DNA of 38,019 bases from a virus, in IMG/VR virus record IMGVR_UViG_3300027290_000004, positions 1-38,019 of that record, one strand, 5' to 3'. This document shows, piece by piece, positions 24,999 to 32,177 of this stretch. The notes beneath the pieces were generated by a model that was given only the letters and a program-made list of their open reading frames with translations, was not told the origin of the DNA and ran no database searches. The position numbers were made by a program, and so were the translations under genes. Numbering within the stretch: position 1 is the first letter of the stretch; every line of letters starts with the position of its first letter.

Positions 24999-25897
24999 CG
25001 TTGTTGTTGGGTTCTAATGGTTATGTTGGAAGTGCTTTTGCCCGTTATTTGAGTGATTTAACCCCAGAGCTCAAAACCTATTCAGCCAGACATCCTATAG
25101 TCAAAGAAGAGTTTAGAAAATATCTTCTTGAAAATGGCATAGAAAGAGTGATTAACTGCGCAGCGTACACTGGATCTCCAAACATCGCTGCTTGTGAATT
25201 GCCTGATGCAAAAACAGAATGCATCGAAGCTAATGCATTCATGCCTCTAAGAATAGCTGAAATATGTGATAGTCTCAATGTCAAATTCGGGCATGTTTCT
25301 ACGGGATGCATATACAGCGATCCTCGGTGTGATATCGGTGAATCACCTACGAAATTATACAACGAAAGAGACGAACCTAACTTTTGTTTTGATGATGCTA
25401 ACTCGTCTTGGTATAGTGGAACAAAGGCTCTTGGTGAAAAATTGCTCAAAAATACAGATGCGCTGATATGGAGAATGAGGCTCCCATTTAATTCAGTACC
25501 GCATCCAAAAAACGTTATCAGCAAATTCATCCTCTTTAAAAAATTAATCAATACAACGAATTCTTATACTGATTTATACGAGTTCGTGCGTGCAGCTTAC
25601 AAGACATTCAGCTTGCAAACGAGCCGTAAAACATTCAATTTAACACAACCGGGTTACATCACAACGAAACAAATTATAGACATATTGACTTCTGCTATGG
25701 GAGATAAAATTCCCAAAAAGCAATATATGACATTGGAAGAATATAAAAAGATGGACCCAATTCCAAGAGCAAATTGTGCGTTAGATAGTCAATGCGCTCT
25801 CGATCATGGTATATCTTTGACACCAATTAGAACATCAATCCTGCAAACTGCACTTTTGATGAATATTAGCGAAAATGCACATGCTACAGGTAAGTAG
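24995..25897 (+). CDS. RmlD-like NAD(P)-dependent sugar reductase/epimerase
   Basis: This 300-aa protein is an extended short-chain dehydrogenase. It has the nucleotide-binding motif G6-x2-G9-x2-G12 (GSNGYVG), VINCAAYTG, the HVSTGCIYSD strand and a YSGTKALGE segment carrying the catalytic Y-x3-K. It most resembles dTDP-4-dehydrorhamnose reductases, which make sugar nucleotides for surface glycans. With the glycosyltransferases at 15.6 kb and 36.8 kb it suggests that the phage modifies a glycan. The exact substrate is unknown. Confidence 0.8.
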   Translation: MTLLLGSNGYVGSAFARYLSDLTPELKTYSARHPIVKEEFRKYLLENGIERVINCAAYTGSPNIAACELPDAKTECIEANAFMPLRIAEICDSLNVKFGHVSTGCIYSDPRCDIGESPTKLYNERDEPNFCFDDANSSWYSGTKALGEKLLKNTDALIWRMRLPFNSVPHPKNVISKFILFKKLINTTNSYTDLYEFVRAAYKTFSLQTSRKTFNLTQPGYITTKQIIDILTSAMGDKIPKKQYMTLEEYKKMDPIPRANCALDSQCALDHGISLTPIRTSILQTALLMNISENAHATGK

Positions 25898-25901
25898 ATT
25901 C

Positions 25902-26096
25902 ATGGAAGAACTACTTAAACCGCTAATCAACAATCAATATTTCCAAGTATTTTCGGCATTGGTGACATTTGCTTCTGCGCTTGCTGCCATCATTCCAACA
26001 CCAAAAGAAGGAACTGGTCTTGCCAAAATATACAAAGTAATTGATTTTCTTGCACTTAACATTCTACACGCCAAAGAAACTGGTAAAGAAAAGTGA
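25902..26096 (+). CDS. Small membrane protein, 64 aa, lysis region
   Basis: The protein starts MEELLKPLINNQYFQVFSAL and has one hydrophobic segment (about 14-33, FQVFSALVTFASALAAIIP). A basic, helical C-terminus follows (IYKVIDFLALNILHAKETGK). Its stop overlaps the GTG start of the next gene. It may be a second holin or an antiholin. An upstream in-frame extension overlaps the reductase gene and is rejected. Confidence 0.55.
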   Translation: MEELLKPLINNQYFQVFSALVTFASALAAIIPTPKEGTGLAKIYKVIDFLALNILHAKETGKEK

Positions 26097-26392
26097 TAGA
26101 GATCATCAAAAGACTTCTGGATGCGACTATTCTATTTTTAGAATGGAAGGGCAAGTATTATTACTATGAAATCCATTCTAAATCTAGAGAGAAGCAAAAA
26201 GAATATGCCGATCAAATCGAAATGCTTCGGGGTCAAAAAACAACCGACTCATCGGATATGGCAGATTTAATATATTCCTATCTCCTATCGGAGCAAAGGT
26301 TCATGACAGATATGAGTGAATACTTTACGCCAAAAAAGAATGAAAACAAAGATAATCCTAATAGCACTGGCAATACAACTACTGGCGTGTAA
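26093..26392 (+). CDS. Possible inner-membrane spanin partner, 99 aa
   Basis: The gene uses a GTG start overlapping the previous stop. The N-terminal helix (MIEIIKRLLDATILFLEW) is only moderately hydrophobic. It is followed by a charged helical region (SKSREKQKEYADQIEMLRGQ) and a polar tail. A lipoprotein gene is embedded out of frame in its 3' end, as in Rz/Rz1 spanin pairs. The weak N-terminal membrane segment makes the spanin call uncertain. Confidence 0.5.
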   Translation: MIEIIKRLLDATILFLEWKGKYYYYEIHSKSREKQKEYADQIEMLRGQKTTDSSDMADLIYSYLLSEQRFMTDMSEYFTPKKNENKDNPNSTGNTTTGV

Positions 26393-26579
26393 ACACTCGC
26401 AGCAGGAAAGCATGCCATCGGTAACACCTCTTAAAATTTACCAACCATCGATTCTGACACCGATCAAAGGCACTCAGATCCCAACCACAGAAGGAATCTA
26501 CGAAGTTCAGACAGAAGGAGAGGTGTGGCATTCAGACAAAAGATACAGATTGATAGAGAGACGAAACTACACCAAATAA
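26340..26579 (+). CDS. Lipoprotein, possible outer-membrane spanin (Rz1-like)
   Basis: This 79-aa protein starts MKTKIILIALAIQLLACKHS, a lipoprotein signal with lipobox L-L-A-C and Cys17. The mature part is Pro-rich at first (MPSVTPLKIYQPSILTP). Its first 53 nt overlap the preceding gene in another frame, the arrangement typical of Rz1. Upstream Met codons at 26316 would lengthen the signal and are less likely. Confidence 0.6.
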   Translation: MKTKIILIALAIQLLACKHSQQESMPSVTPLKIYQPSILTPIKGTQIPTTEGIYEVQTEGEVWHSDKRYRLIERRNYTK

Positions 26580-26602
26580 GAACAAAAGGACTTCCATCTT
26601 GT

Positions 26603-26610
26603 TGTAAATA
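26603..26610 (+). promoter_or_regulatory. Late-promoter-like octamer TGTAAATA
   Basis: This 7/8 match to TATAAATA is followed by ATTTTAT and then ATG, 7 nt after the octamer. Confidence 0.5.
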
Positions 26611-26617
26611 ATTTTAT

Positions 26618-26797
26618 ATGTCCTCATTTTCATTTGGTTATTACGACTTTCTAGGGTATGGTTTAGTTGCCATCATTATTATAGCTTTTGCAGCAGCAAT
26701 GTCAAGATTCAAAGATAACGTCCTTAATAAATTACATCACTTTGAAACAGAATTAAAAAACAACCAATCAAATAGAATATATGACATTTCATACTGA
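26618..26797 (+). CDS. Small membrane protein with helical tail, 59 aa
   Basis: The frame starts MSSFSFGYYDFLGYGLVAII. A strong membrane segment (about 14-28) is followed by a charged helix (RFKDNVLNKLHHFETELKNN), a layout also seen in small inner-membrane spanins. It overlaps the next gene by 17 nt. A late-promoter-like box lies 7 nt upstream. Confidence 0.5.
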   Translation: MSSFSFGYYDFLGYGLVAIIIIAFAAAMSRFKDNVLNKLHHFETELKNNQSNRIYDISY

Positions 26798-27011
26798 TTT
26801 TATCAGGCAATTATCCGATGACGAGCATTGCCTACTTTTGGCAATTATCAATAACAACAAGCCCGTTCATTATCACCTCCAGCATTCTATTGCAGAAGTT
26901 GTTATGGGAAAATTGGCAAAGGTGCCAGTTAATGCAGATGGTGAGGAAATTAAAAAATCTATTGTTGAAAAATATGATCGCTTCGTTGATAATAAAGATC
27001 AACAAACCTAG
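26781..27011 (+). CDS. Hypothetical protein, 76 aa
   Basis: I do not recognise this protein. It starts MTFHTDFIRQLSDDEHCLLL and is helical with a His-rich segment (PVHYHLQHSIAEVV). It overlaps the membrane protein gene by 17 nt and is followed 8 nt later by the exonuclease gene. Confidence 0.5.
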   Translation: MTFHTDFIRQLSDDEHCLLLAIINNNKPVHYHLQHSIAEVVMGKLAKVPVNADGEEIKKSIVEKYDRFVDNKDQQT

Positions 27012-27019
27012 ATATATAA

Positions 27020-27559
27020 ATGAGAAATCACGTTTTAGTAGACCTCGAAACGCTATCAACACAACACAACGCAGCGATTATTTCTATAGGTGCTGTTAGA
27101 TTTGATAGCAATGGAATGTATGATACATTCTATACCAATGTCGATCCTTTGGATTCGGTTCAGAAAGGGGCTACTACTGAAGTGAATACAATGAACTGGT
27201 GGAAAAAACAACCAGAAAATATACAAAAAGCGCTGCTTGTTGATCCAGTCACACTAGACATCGCAACTACCAAATTCGAGGAGTGGTTTCGAAAAGTGCC
27301 AAATAGTTATATCTGGGGACACGGCCCTTCATTTGATTGCTCGATTCTCGAAGATAGCTTTAAGCTTTGTGGCAAAAGATCACCGTGGCCATATAATAAA
27401 GAGAGATGTGTAAGAACCATTCTTCAATTTGATCCTGACAACAAATTCCGAAAAGAAAGATCAGAAAAACATCCACTGCACCACGCACTCTTTGACGCGG
27501 TTTATGAAGCGACTCATCTTTTGGCCGTCTTGAATCATTTGAATCTCAAACTGCCATGA
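27020..27559 (+). CDS. DEDDh 3'-5' exonuclease
   Basis: This 179-aa protein has the DEDD exonuclease motif set: D8-x-E10 (VDLETLS), then WGHGPSFDCSIL with the second Asp, and HHALFDAVYEATHL with the final His and Asp. The layout resembles the Rv2179c/ExoVIII-like exonucleases found in many phages. It removes nucleotides from 3' ends of DNA or RNA. It may act in tRNA or mRNA turnover or in recombination. The next gene overlaps its stop by 4 nt. Confidence 0.85.
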   Translation: MRNHVLVDLETLSTQHNAAIISIGAVRFDSNGMYDTFYTNVDPLDSVQKGATTEVNTMNWWKKQPENIQKALLVDPVTLDIATTKFEEWFRKVPNSYIWGHGPSFDCSILEDSFKLCGKRSPWPYNKERCVRTILQFDPDNKFRKERSEKHPLHHALFDAVYEATHLLAVLNHLNLKLP

Positions 27560-27918
27560 ATGATGATTTCCAATTTGATTCAGACATTAAGTCAATATTT
27601 AGAGAGGATATAACAAATTATCTTGTTTTCTATCTCTTCAAAAAATATCTGTCTATGTTTAGTACCAAAGACATACCAGAAATCGCCGACGCCCTGGCAA
27701 AGTCGTGGGCACAAGGATTAATTGATTCTGGTCTTTTGGATAACGAGGAGAGTGAAGACGTTACAAACATTGAACTTAATATAATCAATGACTATATGCT
27801 AAAAGAGGTTCAAAATGCAGTCCAGATTATTTACAAGATAAGTGCAGACGCACAAGCAGAACGAGCTCTAATAGATCAGTACGCGGCAAAAAAAGATGTC
27901 GATGTAATGCCATTTTAA
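27556..27918 (+). CDS. Hypothetical protein, 120 aa
   Basis: I do not recognise this acidic helical protein (starts MNDDFQFDSDIKSIFREDIT). Its start overlaps the exonuclease stop (ATGA), so it may be a partner of that enzyme. No motif stands out. Confidence 0.6.
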   Translation: MNDDFQFDSDIKSIFREDITNYLVFYLFKKYLSMFSTKDIPEIADALAKSWAQGLIDSGLLDNEESEDVTNIELNIINDYMLKEVQNAVQIIYKISADAQAERALIDQYAAKKDVDVMPF

Positions 27919-27931
27919 TTCAATACATTTC

Positions 27932-27960
27932 TTGATTTTGCATACACACAATATCATATT
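27932..27960 (+). promoter_or_regulatory. Promoter, TTGATT-N17-CATATT
   Basis: The -35 TTGATT (27932-27937) and -10 CATATT (27955-27960) have a 17-nt spacer with ACACACA. The ATG at 27967 is 6 nt downstream, predicting a leaderless mRNA. Confidence 0.75.
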
Positions 27961-27966
27961 ATCGAT

Positions 27967-28233
27967 ATGAGTGTAAAGAAATCATCGAATGATTCAAATG
28001 TATTATTTCTCGTTCAATTGTCTGGCGACGACGAAGCATTTGATGTCAAAATTTGCAAAGACACAACTATCGAAGAGTGTGCAGTTGCCATCGCATACCT
28101 GATTAAGACTGTGGTATCTATGACGGATAATCCCATCGACAGCGAAAAAGCAGAGATGATCCTGTTTGATAAAATCCAGGAAATCATTCTCGAAGATGAG
28201 ACGATTTCGGTCGATATTGAAGACGAAGATTAA
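27967..28233 (+). CDS. Hypothetical acidic protein, 88 aa
   Basis: I do not recognise this protein (starts MSVKKSSNDSNVLFLVQLSG; ends SVDIEDED). It has its own promoter directly before the ATG, and it lies just upstream of the ribonucleotide reductase locus. Confidence 0.6.
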   Translation: MSVKKSSNDSNVLFLVQLSGDDEAFDVKICKDTTIEECAVAIAYLIKTVVSMTDNPIDSEKAEMILFDKIQEIILEDETISVDIEDED

Positions 28234-28258
28234 TATAAAAATAAATAAACGAATAGTA

Positions 28259-28287
28259 TAGATTCAGCCATTATAAGAATCTAAATA
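28259..28287 (+). promoter_or_regulatory. Hairpin and late-like box in nrdA leader
   Basis: TAGATTC (28259-28265) and GAATCTA (28277-28283) form a 7-bp stem around an 11-nt loop. The right arm overlaps TCTAAATA (28280-28287), a 7/8 late-octamer match. The nrdA ATG is 9 nt further. It could act as a terminator, a regulatory leader or a late start. Confidence 0.4.
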
Positions 28288-28296
28288 CTAAAACGT

Positions 28297-30504
28297 ATGC
28301 TCGATAAACATTACATGAAAGACATTTTAGTCAAAAAACGGACAGGAGATACAGAAATTTTCGATGCAGAAAAGGCCAATAGAATGGTCTACCATGCAAC
28401 AAAAGGCGTAGCAGGAGCATCAGCAATTGATATTCTTATGAATGCCAAGATTAACTTCTACGATGGCATCACCTCAGCGGAAATTCAAGACTCATTGGTT
28501 AAGTCAGCAGAAGATCTTATTTCTTTAGAAAATCCAAATTATTCAATTGTAGCCGCACGGCTTTTGGTATATGGCCTTCGTAAAGAAGTGTGGGGTGGTA
28601 ATACACCACCAAGACTATATGACCACATCAAGAAATGTGTAGACCTCGGAGTCTATACAGATGAGCTAATTAACAAGTTCAGTGAAGAAGAGATCAATAA
28701 GATTGGCAGTTATATTGACCACGAAAGAGACGAGACTATGTTCGATTTTGCTGGCATGAAGCATCTCGTGCGCACTGGCTTAGTTCAAGATCGAGTCAAT
28801 CATAAAGTATATGAGACTCCTCAATTTGCGTTCATGTGTATTGGTATGTCTCACTATGCAAATTATGAATCCAAGAAACGGATTCAATATATCCGCCAAT
28901 TCTATGACGATGTATCTGAGCGTCGTTTGAATATACCAACACCAATGCTTACAAGATGGAGAACCCCCGTTAAGACAGGTGCATCTTGTTGCTTGATTCA
29001 AGTCGATGATACGGCAGACTCGATCTTTTCGTCTGCGCATATTATGGCGAGGGCTACCAGTTATGGATATGGCATTGGATTAGATTTCGGCAAGATTCGT
29101 GGTGTTGGGTCTCCTGTTAAGAATGGCGAGACTATTCATGGTGGGGTTATTCCATATCTCAAAGTGTTCCAAGATGCGATCAAGTCTCAGCAACAAGGTG
29201 GTGCTAGACGTGGTGCCGGTACAGCCAATGCACCTATTTTCCATTGGGAGATTGAATCTATTCTCCAATTGCGAAATGTTGGTGGTACCGAATATAATCG
29301 TGTAAGACATCTTGACTATGTAATTGGTATTTCTAAAATCTTCTATGAACGCTGGAATGAAGGCGGAAACATTACTCTATTCTCGAATCATGAGGTTCCT
29401 GAATTATTTGATTCGTTTGGTATGCCTGAATTTGACGAGCTTTATCTCAAGGCAGAAGCAAACCCAGAGATTAAATTTAAAAAGTCTATTCCTGCAGATG
29501 ATATCTTTGATTCTTTGATCAAAGAAAGAATCGAAACGAACAGAATTTATATTCTTAATATCGATCTTGCTAATGATTTTTCTCCATGGACTGAGCGTGT
29601 CAACATGACGAATCTTTGTGTAGAAATCCTACAACCAACGAAACCATGTCAATCCCTAGATGATCCTAATGGTGAAATTGGTACGTGTTTGCTTGCGGCG
29701 GTCAATATGCTCAATATCAGATCGGCAAATGAACACCGTGAGGTATGCCATCAGGCCGTACGCATGCTAGATGATATGGTAGATCGCCAATTATACTTTG
29801 CACCTGCTGCCGAAAGATTCACTAAGAATAAAAGATCGCTTGGTATTGGCATTACTAATCTAGCAGGATGGTTAGCGACACAAGGCTTGAATCATGATTC
29901 ACCAGAAGCACCTAATGCTATCGATGAGTTCATGGAACGCCAGCAATATTACCTAATGGAGGCATCTTGGTTGCTTGCCAAAGAAAAGGGACCAGCGCCT
30001 GACTGGTCTAAATCCAAATACGCTCAAGGATATTCCAAGCTTGATCTATACAAGAAGGATGTGGATGAATTTATTACCAGAAAGCCTTCAATGGACTGGG
30101 ATGCCCTGATGTCAAATATTCGTCGTGACGGCATGAGAAACATGACGGTCTCCTCACAGATGCCGTGCGAAAAGTGCCTAAAATGGGATACCAAAGTCTT
30201 TGTTGATGGCAAACCTATGAACTTCCATGAAATTTGCGAACAACTTGGGTTTTCGTGGAAGAATATTGAAATGCATGATATGAAAGGCTGGCATGAGTCT
30301 GATAAAACTATTACACTCGAAACAAAAGACGGGCCGGTTGAGACGAATAGAATTTATTACAATGGCACTAGCGAAGTATTTGATATTGAGCTTGAAAATG
30401 GTGATATTATCAAAGCGACTAAAGATCATAGATTCCTGACCAAGGATGGGTGGAAGACAGTGGAAGAACTTTCAGTTGACGAAGAAATTATGGAAATCGA
30501 ATAA
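28297..30504 (+). CDS. nrdA: Ribonucleotide reductase large subunit, N-extein fused to N-half of a split intein
   Basis: Residues 1-626 are the N-terminal part of a class Ia NrdA, which reduces ribonucleoside diphosphates. An ATP-cone-like N-terminus, the active-site Cys in TGASCCLIQ, NLCVEI with the catalytic Cys and Glu, and GEIGTCLLAAVN are all present. After MPCEK the sequence switches to a 109-aa intein N-half starting Cys1 (CLKWDTKVFVDGKPMNF), with the block B TKDHRFL, and then a stop. The insertion is in the conserved PSE-TSSQ active-site loop. The start could also be the Met at 28315. The matching half is at 31614. Confidence 0.9.
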   Translation: MLDKHYMKDILVKKRTGDTEIFDAEKANRMVYHATKGVAGASAIDILMNAKINFYDGITSAEIQDSLVKSAEDLISLENPNYSIVAARLLVYGLRKEVWGGNTPPRLYDHIKKCVDLGVYTDELINKFSEEEINKIGSYIDHERDETMFDFAGMKHLVRTGLVQDRVNHKVYETPQFAFMCIGMSHYANYESKKRIQYIRQFYDDVSERRLNIPTPMLTRWRTPVKTGASCCLIQVDDTADSIFSSAHIMARATSYGYGIGLDFGKIRGVGSPVKNGETIHGGVIPYLKVFQDAIKSQQQGGARRGAGTANAPIFHWEIESILQLRNVGGTEYNRVRHLDYVIGISKIFYERWNEGGNITLFSNHEVPELFDSFGMPEFDELYLKAEANPEIKFKKSIPADDIFDSLIKERIETNRIYILNIDLANDFSPWTERVNMTNLCVEILQPTKPCQSLDDPNGEIGTCLLAAVNMLNIRSANEHREVCHQAVRMLDDMVDRQLYFAPAAERFTKNKRSLGIGITNLAGWLATQGLNHDSPEAPNAIDEFMERQQYYLMEASWLLAKEKGPAPDWSKSKYAQGYSKLDLYKKDVDEFITRKPSMDWDALMSNIRRDGMRNMTVSSQMPCEKCLKWDTKVFVDGKPMNFHEICEQLGFSWKNIEMHDMKGWHESDKTITLETKDGPVETNRIYYNGTSEVFDIELENGDIIKATKDHRFLTKDGWKTVEELSVDEEIMEIE

Positions 30505-30513
30505 TCTACCCAA

Positions 30514-30565
30514 TTTAGTTGCCATAATGCGATAAGTAAAATCTATACGCATTATGGCAACTAAA
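30514..30565 (+). repeat. 18-bp inverted repeat over endonuclease start, late box at loop
   Basis: TTTAGTTGCCATAATGCG (30514-30531) and CGCATTATGGCAACTAAA (30548-30565) are perfectly complementary with a 16-nt loop. The right arm contains the ATG (30554) of the endonuclease. GATAAGTA (30531-30538), a 6/8 late-octamer match, spans the last left-arm base and the start of the loop, with a predicted start near 30,545. Read-through nrdA mRNA would hide the ATG; transcripts from the loop would lack the left arm. Confidence 0.8.
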
Positions 30566-31642
30566 CGTTCTAATCTAAAGAGTAGTATTATCGATTTTTT
30601 AAATGCATTTTCATCGAATATAAATGCCAAAAAAGATGTAGATGAATTATATGGCGAGGGATTTCAAGGCAAAACTATAAAAGTTTTCGCAATGGCGATA
30701 AAAGACAAATGGTCAAAAGATGGATTTTACAAATGGAATACCCGAGTCAAATATTGTCTTCAAAACAAAATTCCGGTTATGTATGATCCACTCACAGCAT
30801 CTCTCAAATTCGGTATTACATTAATTGAAGCGGAATTAAAAATAGCCAATTTAAAATCTCAAAAGACTACATCTTTAGAAGGGTTTTGTGCGAGACACGG
30901 CAAAGAAAAAGGCGAAGCATTATTTAAAAAATTTCAGTTGTCAAGCAAGAAATCCTCAGTTAATATATTGAATGAGTATAAACAAAAATATCCACATACA
31001 TGGAAATGTGAATATAGTAATTACATGCGCCGCAAATCCAAATGGTGCAAAGAGTATTATTTGTCAAGACAAGATTGCACCGAAGAGGAAGCTAGTAAAT
31101 TAGCACGAGAATACTATTTTCAAAAGTGTGGGCTACTGAGCTCTGTATATTACGACAAAGGGTATACGGATGAGGATATTGATATTATTTTGGAAAAAAT
31201 AAATGCCAAACGTATATTCAACAACACAAGAAACCCAACCAATCTCCAACGCATATTTGGTGATGAATGGCTTGCACATCATCAAGAGATTAATAATAAG
31301 TTAAGAGAGACAATGGAAAAAAAAGGTGTGTGGCTAACTCTTGACAAATTAGATGACTGGAAGAAATACAAAATGGAAGTAGGATTTTGGACATCCCAAT
31401 CAATCAATGATAATGAAGTACTTTTTGAAAAAAGAAGCAAGGAATATCATGTAGACCATCGATATTCACAGAAGCAAGGATATATAAACGACATATCACC
31501 GAGAGTGATTGGGTCTGTTGTCAATTTAGAAATTTTAGAGAGATCAAAAAATTGTTCAAAACAAAGCAAGTCAAGCATCAGTATTGACGAATTGTATAAA
31601 ATATATAACGAATATGAAAATCAACAGAATAACAAAATCTAA
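30554..31642 (+). CDS. Free-standing HNH homing endonuclease between split-intein halves
   Basis: This 362-aa protein is basic. The N-terminal two thirds have helical DNA-binding-like segments (GFCARHGKEKGEALFKKFQ, MRRKSKWCKEYYLSRQDC). The C-terminal part (about 296-340) has an HNH-type signature: Y-H-V-D-H-R-Y-S, then P-R-V-I-G-S-V-V-N-L-E-I-L-E, then N-C-S-K-Q-S-K. It probably cuts intein-free nrdA alleles so that the whole unit is copied. The last 29 nt overlap the intein C-half gene. A hairpin covers its start codon. Confidence 0.8.
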   Translation: MATKRSNLKSSIIDFLNAFSSNINAKKDVDELYGEGFQGKTIKVFAMAIKDKWSKDGFYKWNTRVKYCLQNKIPVMYDPLTASLKFGITLIEAELKIANLKSQKTTSLEGFCARHGKEKGEALFKKFQLSSKKSSVNILNEYKQKYPHTWKCEYSNYMRRKSKWCKEYYLSRQDCTEEEASKLAREYYFQKCGLLSSVYYDKGYTDEDIDIILEKINAKRIFNNTRNPTNLQRIFGDEWLAHHQEINNKLRETMEKKGVWLTLDKLDDWKKYKMEVGFWTSQSINDNEVLFEKRSKEYHVDHRYSQKQGYINDISPRVIGSVVNLEILERSKNCSKQSKSSISIDELYKIYNEYENQQNNKI

Positions 31643-32177
31643 CGAAATTTGTCCAACGTACGACGTAGAATCTCCAAATGTCCATTCTTATGTAATCGAC
31701 TCGGGAAAAAGCAAGATTATATCGCACAATAGTTCTTTAACCCAGAATTCGACTAATGGTATGGAACCAATTGTCAGTCTCTTCCAATTCAAAGATGATC
31801 GTCAAGGAAGTGCGGCATGGATTGCACCAGGTGCAAAGAAATACGGTAAGTATTATAAATCGGCGTATGATTGTACAAATGAAGGAATTATCAAATGTGC
31901 TGCAGCTATTACGAAATGGCTGTGCATGGCCGCTAGTACCAATCATTACTACAACTACGGCAATTATGAGAATAATAAACTTGAAACTACAGACGTTGCG
32001 TATGATATTCTTTTATCATACAAATACGGTCTGAAGACTCTTTATTATGCGAAGAACAAACAAATAGTCTCAGCAGACACAAGTCTTGCTGCGGAAGAAG
32101 TCTCAGAAAATGATACATCAGAAAAAGCCGAGTCTTCGGACGATTCTGGATGTGCTACCGGATTTTGCTCACTATGA
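31614..32177 (+). CDS. nrdA: C-half of split intein fused to NrdA C-extein
   Basis: Residues 1-39 are an intein C-half: MKINRITKSNEICPTYDVES, the block F-type CPTYDVESPNVHSYVI, and a terminal HN (IISHN). The +1 residue is Ser, encoded at 31731. The following 148 residues continue NrdA (SSLTQNSTNGMEPIVSLFQF) to the C-terminal redox pair in SGCATGFCSL. Splicing with the 28297 product gives a 774-residue NrdA, close to the usual length. I chose 31614 rather than 31584 as the start, since it gives a typical 35-40-aa intein C-half. The stop overlaps the nrdB start. Confidence 0.9.
   Translation: MKINRITKSNEICPTYDVESPNVHSYVIDSGKSKIISHNSSLTQNSTNGMEPIVSLFQFKDDRQGSAAWIAPGAKKYGKYYKSAYDCTNEGIIKCAAAITKWLCMAASTNHYYNYGNYENNKLETTDVAYDILLSYKYGLKTLYYAKNKQIVSADTSLAAEEVSENDTSEKAESSDDSGCATGFCSL

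Noticed and set aside
28780-29040. Leftward frames inside nrdA
   Set aside because: They are shadows of the conserved NrdA coding sequence.
30620-30632. TATAAATG inside the endonuclease gene
   Set aside because: It lies inside the coding sequence with no gene start behind it.
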